Of a stretch of 64,000 nucleotides of DNA, positions 61,717-64,000 are shown one piece after another. Made by a program: the position numbers and the translations under genes. Source of the stretch: CAVTWY01 sp963738575 (GTDB lineage: Bacteria; Pseudomonadota; Gammaproteobacteria; Burkholderiales; Burkholderiaceae_C); the NCBI GenBank assembly GCA_963738575.1, contig CAVTWY010000004.1:434001-498000 (forward strand), written 5' to 3'. The stretch's first letter is position 1. Each line of letters begins with the position of its first letter. Under the pieces are notes generated by a model. It had not been told where the DNA came from, did no database searches, and saw only the letters and a program-made list of their open reading frames with translations.

Positions 61717-62636
61717 ACTTTGCTCAGCCAGGCCGCGTATTTGGGGTTGCGGCCGTTGACGATGTCGAAAAACGCGGTTTGAATTTTTTCAGTGACAGGG
61801 CCGCGAGAGCCTTCGCCCAAGGTGATGCGGTCAAGCTCGCGGATGGGGGTGACCTCGGCGGCGGTGCCCGTGAAGAAGGCCTCGTCGGCGATGTAGATCT
61901 CGTCGCGCGTGATGCGCTTTTCCACCAACTTGAGGCCCAAATCGTTGCAGATGGCAAAGATGGTGTGGCGGGTGATGCCGCTTAAAGCACCAGCCGACAA
62001 GTCGGGCGTGTAGACCACGCCGTTTTTAACCACAAAGATGTTTTCGCCCGCACCTTCGCTGACAAAGCCCGACACGTCCAGCAGCAGTGCCTCGTCGTAG
62101 CCTTCTTCGGTCACTTCCATGTTGGCGAGGATCGAGTTGGTGTAGTTGCTCACCGCCTTGGCCTGCGTCATGGTGATGTTGACGTGGTGGCGTGTGTAGC
62201 TGGACGTCTTGACGCGGATGCCGCGCTTGAGGCCTTCTTCGCCCAGGTACGCACCCCAGGGCCAGGCCGCCACCATCAAGTGGATCTTGTTGCCCTTGGG
62301 GCTAACGCCGAGTTTTTCGGAACCGATCCAGGTGAGCGGGCGGATGTAGCAACTGGCAAGCTTGTTGACCCGCACCACCTCGCGCTGCGCGTCCATCACC
62401 TGTTGTTTGGTGAAGGGGATGTTCATGCGCAAGATCTTGGCGCTGTTGAAGAGCCGATCGGTGTGCTCTTGCAAGCGAAAAATAGCCGTGCCGCCCACGG
62501 CGTCGTAGGCGCGCACACCCTCAAAGGCGCCGCAGCCGTAGTGCAGCGTGTGGGTCAACACGTGGATCTTGGCGTCGCGCCACTCCACCAGTTGGCCGTC
62601 CATCCAGATTTTGCCGTCGCGGTCGTCCATCGACAT
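61713..62636 (-). CDS. ilvE: Branched-chain amino acid aminotransferase
   Basis: A 307-residue class IV PLP aminotransferase for leucine, isoleucine and valine. Features are MDGQLVEWRDAKIHVLTHTL HYGCGAFEGVRAY, the PLP-lysine region TQAKAVSNYTNSILANMEV, GYDEALLLDVSGFVSEGAGE and FFTGTAAEVTPIRELD. The ATG at 62636 follows AAGGA at good spacing; the frame to 62744 overlaps the next gene and is rejected. Confidence 0.96.
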   Translation of the reverse strand: MSMDDRDGKIWMDGQLVEWRDAKIHVLTHTLHYGCGAFEGVRAYDAVGGTAIFRLQEHTDRLFNSAKILRMNIPFTKQQVMDAQREVVRVNKLASCYIRPLTWIGSEKLGVSPKGNKIHLMVAAWPWGAYLGEEGLKRGIRVKTSSYTRHHVNITMTQAKAVSNYTNSILANMEVTEEGYDEALLLDVSGFVSEGAGENIFVVKNGVVYTPDLSAGALSGITRHTIFAICNDLGLKLVEKRITRDEIYIADEAFFTGTAAEVTPIRELDRITLGEGSRGPVTEKIQTAFFDIVNGRNPKYAAWLSKV

Positions 62637-62667
62637 GATTTGTGGTCCTTGTTGGTTGCAAGCGTGA

Positions 62668-63048
62668 TTATCCGCGCCCGGCGTCGGGCGCGCTTGGATC
62701 GGGCGGGCGGTGCAGCGCCCAATGGGTGAGGTGGCCGTTGACAAAGGTCGCCGTCACAGACGAGCCCGTGTCGTCGCGCCACTCAAAAACCTCGGGCGAC
62801 GTGGTGACGGGCTTGCCCAGGCTGCGGGTCAAGGCTGTCACGTCAAGCAGCTTCATGCCGGCGTGCAACTTGGCGTTGAGCATCACGGCGCTGGGCACGT
62901 GGCCCACCGGGGCGCTGGAGGCGCCGCGCATCACCCGCAGGGCTTTGTTGAGCTGCAGCACCAGCCAAAAGGCAATGACCGTGATGGCAAGAACTAAACC
63001 TTGCCAGCCTTGGGTGGTGTAGCCAACGACCAGCGCGGCGATGGCCAA
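62668..63048 (-). CDS. Hypothetical membrane-anchored protein
   Basis: A 126-residue protein with one or two N-terminal hydrophobic segments (AIAALVVGYTTQGWQGLVLA ITVIAFWLVLQL) and a small soluble domain (VPSAVMLNAKLHAGMKLLDV, DDTGSSVTATFVNGHLTHWA). An in-frame stop just upstream limits the start to the TTG at 63048 or later codons. It lies between radA and ilvE on the same strand. No function is assigned. Confidence 0.65.
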   Translation of the reverse strand: MAIAALVVGYTTQGWQGLVLAITVIAFWLVLQLNKALRVMRGASSAPVGHVPSAVMLNAKLHAGMKLLDVTALTRSLGKPVTTSPEVFEWRDDTGSSVTATFVNGHLTHWALHRPPDPSAPDAGRG

Positions 63049-63150
63049 GCAGCCAACCGATCAGGGGTGCCATGGTGGGGCCTCGCGGGGTGTTAGGGGG
63101 TGTCGGGGATCGGGTTGCATGGTGAAGTGGGAAAAGAGGGAGGGCTCGAA

Positions 63151-64000
63151 TCAGGTGAGCGAGCGCACGATGTCCATCGCCTCTTCCACACGCTCGACGG
63201 TGTGCAAGGTCAGGCCTTCGATGGGTTTTTTTGGGGCGTTGGCTTTGGGCACCACGGCGGTGCTGAAGCCCAGTTTGGCGGCCTCGCGCAGCCGCTCTTG
63301 GCCGCGCGGTGCGGGGCGCACCTCGCCGGCCAACCCCACCTCGCCAAAGGCCACAAAACCGCGCGGCAGCGCTTTGCCGCGCAAGCTGCTGTGGATGGCC
63401 AGCAGGACGGCCAGGTCGGCAGCGGGCTCGCTGATGCGCACGCCGCCCACCGCGTTGACAAACACGTCTTGGTCCATGGTGGACACCCCCGCGTGGCGGT
63501 GCAACACGGCCAACAGCATCGCCAAGCGGTCGCGCTCCAACCCCACCGACAAACGCCGGGGGCTGGGGCCGCCGCTGTCGACCAGGGCTTGCACCTCGAC
63601 CAGCAAAGGGCGTGTGCCCTCCAGCGTGACCAACACGCACGAGCCCGGCACCGGCTGCGCGTGCGTCGACAAGAAGATGGCGCTGGGGTTGGTAACGCCT
63701 TTGAGCCCGCGCTCGGTCATGGCAAACACGCCGATTTCGTTGACCGCGCCAAAGCGGTTTTTGATGGCCCGCACCAAGCGAAAACTGGAGTGCGTGTCAC
63801 CCTCAAAATAAAGCACGGCGTCGACGATGTGCTCGAGCACGCGTGGCCCTGCGAGCGAGCCTTCTTTGGTGACGTGCCCCACGAGCACGATGGCGCAGCC
63901 GCTGGACTTGGCGATGCGCGTGAGCTGCGCCGCGCATTCGCGCACCTGCGCCACCGACCCCGGTGCCGACGTGAGCTGGTCAGAGTAAACGGTTTGAATC
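63151..64000 (-). CDS. radA: DNA repair protein RadA, C-terminal part
   Basis: 283 codons are visible and the gene runs past the window end. The visible frame at the edge reads IQTVYSDQLTSAPGSVAQVR, then LVGHVTKEGSLAGPRVLEHI, the RadA-specific KNRFG motif in RAIKNRFGAVNEIGVFAM, and the Lon-like C-terminal domain (VNAVGGVRISEPAADLAVLL, GEVGLAGEVRPAPRGQERL). RadA is a RecA-like branch-migration ATPase in recombination. The zinc finger and Walker A part lie outside. Confidence 0.95.
   Translation of the reverse strand, partial: IQTVYSDQLTSAPGSVAQVRECAAQLTRIAKSSGCAIVLVGHVTKEGSLAGPRVLEHIVDAVLYFEGDTHSSFRLVRAIKNRFGAVNEIGVFAMTERGLKGVTNPSAIFLSTHAQPVPGSCVLVTLEGTRPLLVEVQALVDSGGPSPRRLSVGLERDRLAMLLAVLHRHAGVSTMDQDVFVNAVGGVRISEPAADLAVLLAIHSSLRGKALPRGFVAFGEVGLAGEVRPAPRGQERLREAAKLGFSTAVVPKANAPKKPIEGLTLHTVERVEEAMDIVRSLT

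Noticed and set aside
1..64000. CRISPR arrays, intact insertion sequences, prophage or replication origin
   Set aside because: No regularly spaced repeats, transposase, phage structural genes or DnaA-box clusters were seen.

Overview
The window is high-GC DNA from a betaproteobacterium, most likely a member of the Burkholderiales close to the Comamonadaceae. The basis is gene content and protein style: a Bug-type (TctC) binding protein, queA/tgt, rlmJ, GTP-dependent pckG, YheT, a PhoX phosphatase, a CopG-regulator/PHB-depolymerase pair and a di-haem c5-type cytochrome. This taxonomic call is by recognition only; no search was run. Almost the whole window is coding. One tRNA gene (Arg, anticodon CCG) is present, and no rRNA, CRISPR array or intact insertion sequence was seen.

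Layout. (1) 1-11.7 kb is a catabolic cluster: two acyl-CoA dehydrogenases, a fused NDP-forming acyl-CoA synthetase-like protein, an enoyl-CoA hydratase, a TetR regulator, an SdsA-like alkylsulfatase, a Baeyer-Villiger/FMO-type monooxygenase, an orphan Bug binding protein and a luciferase-like flavin oxidoreductase. It looks like a route that oxygenates a ketone or ester-like carbon skeleton and then beta-oxidises it. (2) 11.7-18.2 kb is an accessory, partly decaying stretch. It holds a CopG regulator, a PHB-depolymerase esterase broken by a 13-bp duplication, a broken Doc toxin beside an intact AbrB antitoxin, an 847-residue lipoprotein of unknown function, and two convergent VapBC modules. 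(3) 18.3-31.8 kb is mostly core: recG, queA, a CarF/TMEM189-like desaturase, tgt, a CPBP protease, rlmJ, pckG with a clear terminator, a phosphoesterase, a universal stress protein, a UPF0149 protein, and mmsA preceded by an orphan terminator that may end a small RNA. (4) 31.8-41.5 kb holds a Tat-exported PhoX phosphatase, an SDR, a ferric-iron/phosphonate-type ABC transporter, an S9 peptidase and a truncated alkane hydroxylase. (5) 41.7-49.2 kb is an envelope-glucan cluster: methyltransferase, alkaline-phosphatase-fold phosphoglycerol-transferase-like protein, small membrane protein, membrane GH17 protein, and a GH17-GT2 fusion resembling NdvB-type cyclic beta-1,3-glucan synthases.

(6) 49.2-57.3 kb reads like an acquired island abutting the 3' end of the tRNA-Arg gene. 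It carries one operon of GntR regulator, enolase-superfamily sugar-acid dehydratase, SMP-30 lactonase, an SsuABC/TauABC-type transporter with two permeases, and an SDR dehydrogenase. One permease carries two single-base frameshifts. Together these would import and oxidise a sugar, sugar acid or sulfo-sugar through lactone and keto-deoxy acid steps. (7) 57.4-64 kb returns to core genes: tRNA-Arg, a di-haem cytochrome, a small coiled-coil/RHH-like pair whose promoter lies inside a 28-bp perfect palindrome, a conserved hypothetical, a YheT hydrolase, an NTF2-like protein, a zinc-finger protein, ilvE, a membrane protein and the C-terminal part of radA.

The most interesting items are the glucan cluster, the sugar-acid/sulfonate-transporter island, the palindromic promoter-operator at 59.3 kb, the CarF-like desaturase inside the queuosine locus, and several precisely locatable gene-breaking events.
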